Assembly (NCBI GenBank): GCA_022703745.1 | Contig: JAKLDB010000029.1 | Location: forward strand, 1 to 5,847 | DNA length: 5,847 nucleotides | Reading direction: 5' to 3' | DNA from: Patescibacteria group bacterium | GTDB lineage: Bacteria > Patescibacteriota > Kazan-3B-28 | Shown: positions 5,833-5,847 of the stretch, piece by piece | Numbering within the stretch: position 1 is the stretch's first letter | How the letters are laid out: each line of letters starts with the position of its first letter | Notes under the pieces: generated by a model | Seen by the model: only the letters and a program-made list of their open reading frames with translations | Told to the model about the DNA's origin: nothing | The model's database searches: none | Position numbers and translations under genes: made by a program

Positions 5833-5847
5833 TGTAATCCTGACCCG

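Overview
The window looks like a chromosomal segment of a small-genome, uncultivated-type bacterium. My best guess is the Candidate Phyla Radiation (Patescibacteria). This is inference from the compact layout, the diverged but canonical def/fmt pair, the very small membrane proteins, and a 23S rRNA gene that is not preceded by 16S. No single marker in the window proves the phylum. One gene ends in TGA, and none of the other genes needs TGA read as an amino acid, which argues against a UGA-glycine code.

Layout. Positions 1-1480 (minus) hold the 5' half of a 23S rRNA gene, cut by the window start. It is recognisable throughout and carries an extra hairpin of about 48 nt (133-180). Positions 1481-1808 are a divergent, gene-free region. 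It holds a candidate rRNA promoter, several inverted repeats and a structured stretch of uncertain nature. Positions 1809-3612 (plus) form an N-formylmethionine operon: a hypothetical protein, peptide deformylase (def), and methionyl-tRNA formyltransferase (fmt), with def and fmt overlapping by 17 nt. Positions 3672-3815 (plus) encode a 47-residue two-helix membrane protein with a near-ideal Shine-Dalgarno sequence and a good extended -10 element upstream. A strong bidirectional terminator (3847-3870) closes it off from the convergent minus-strand operon.

The minus-strand operon runs 5100 to 3876: a small exported glucosaminidase/lysozyme-like protein, a DUF5665-like membrane protein, and a YdjM/DUF457-like membrane protein. 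The last two overlap in a TAATG. A well-formed promoter (TTGACC-17-TATTCT) lies just upstream. Further upstream, 5332-5832 (minus) encodes an unrecognised 166-residue protein that ends in its own strong terminator (5264-5316); a second hairpin (5176-5209) abuts the -35 of the operon promoter.

How the genes fit together: fmt formylates the initiator Met-tRNA and def removes the formyl group from finished proteins, so the plus operon supports translation, next to an rRNA gene. The minus operon looks envelope-related. No mobile element, CRISPR array, prophage or tRNA gene is visible. I did not find a convincing new multi-gene system. The points most worth following are the orphan 23S gene with its structured upstream region, the hairpin insertion in 23S, the unlisted 47-residue protein, and two genes that appear to lack a leader.
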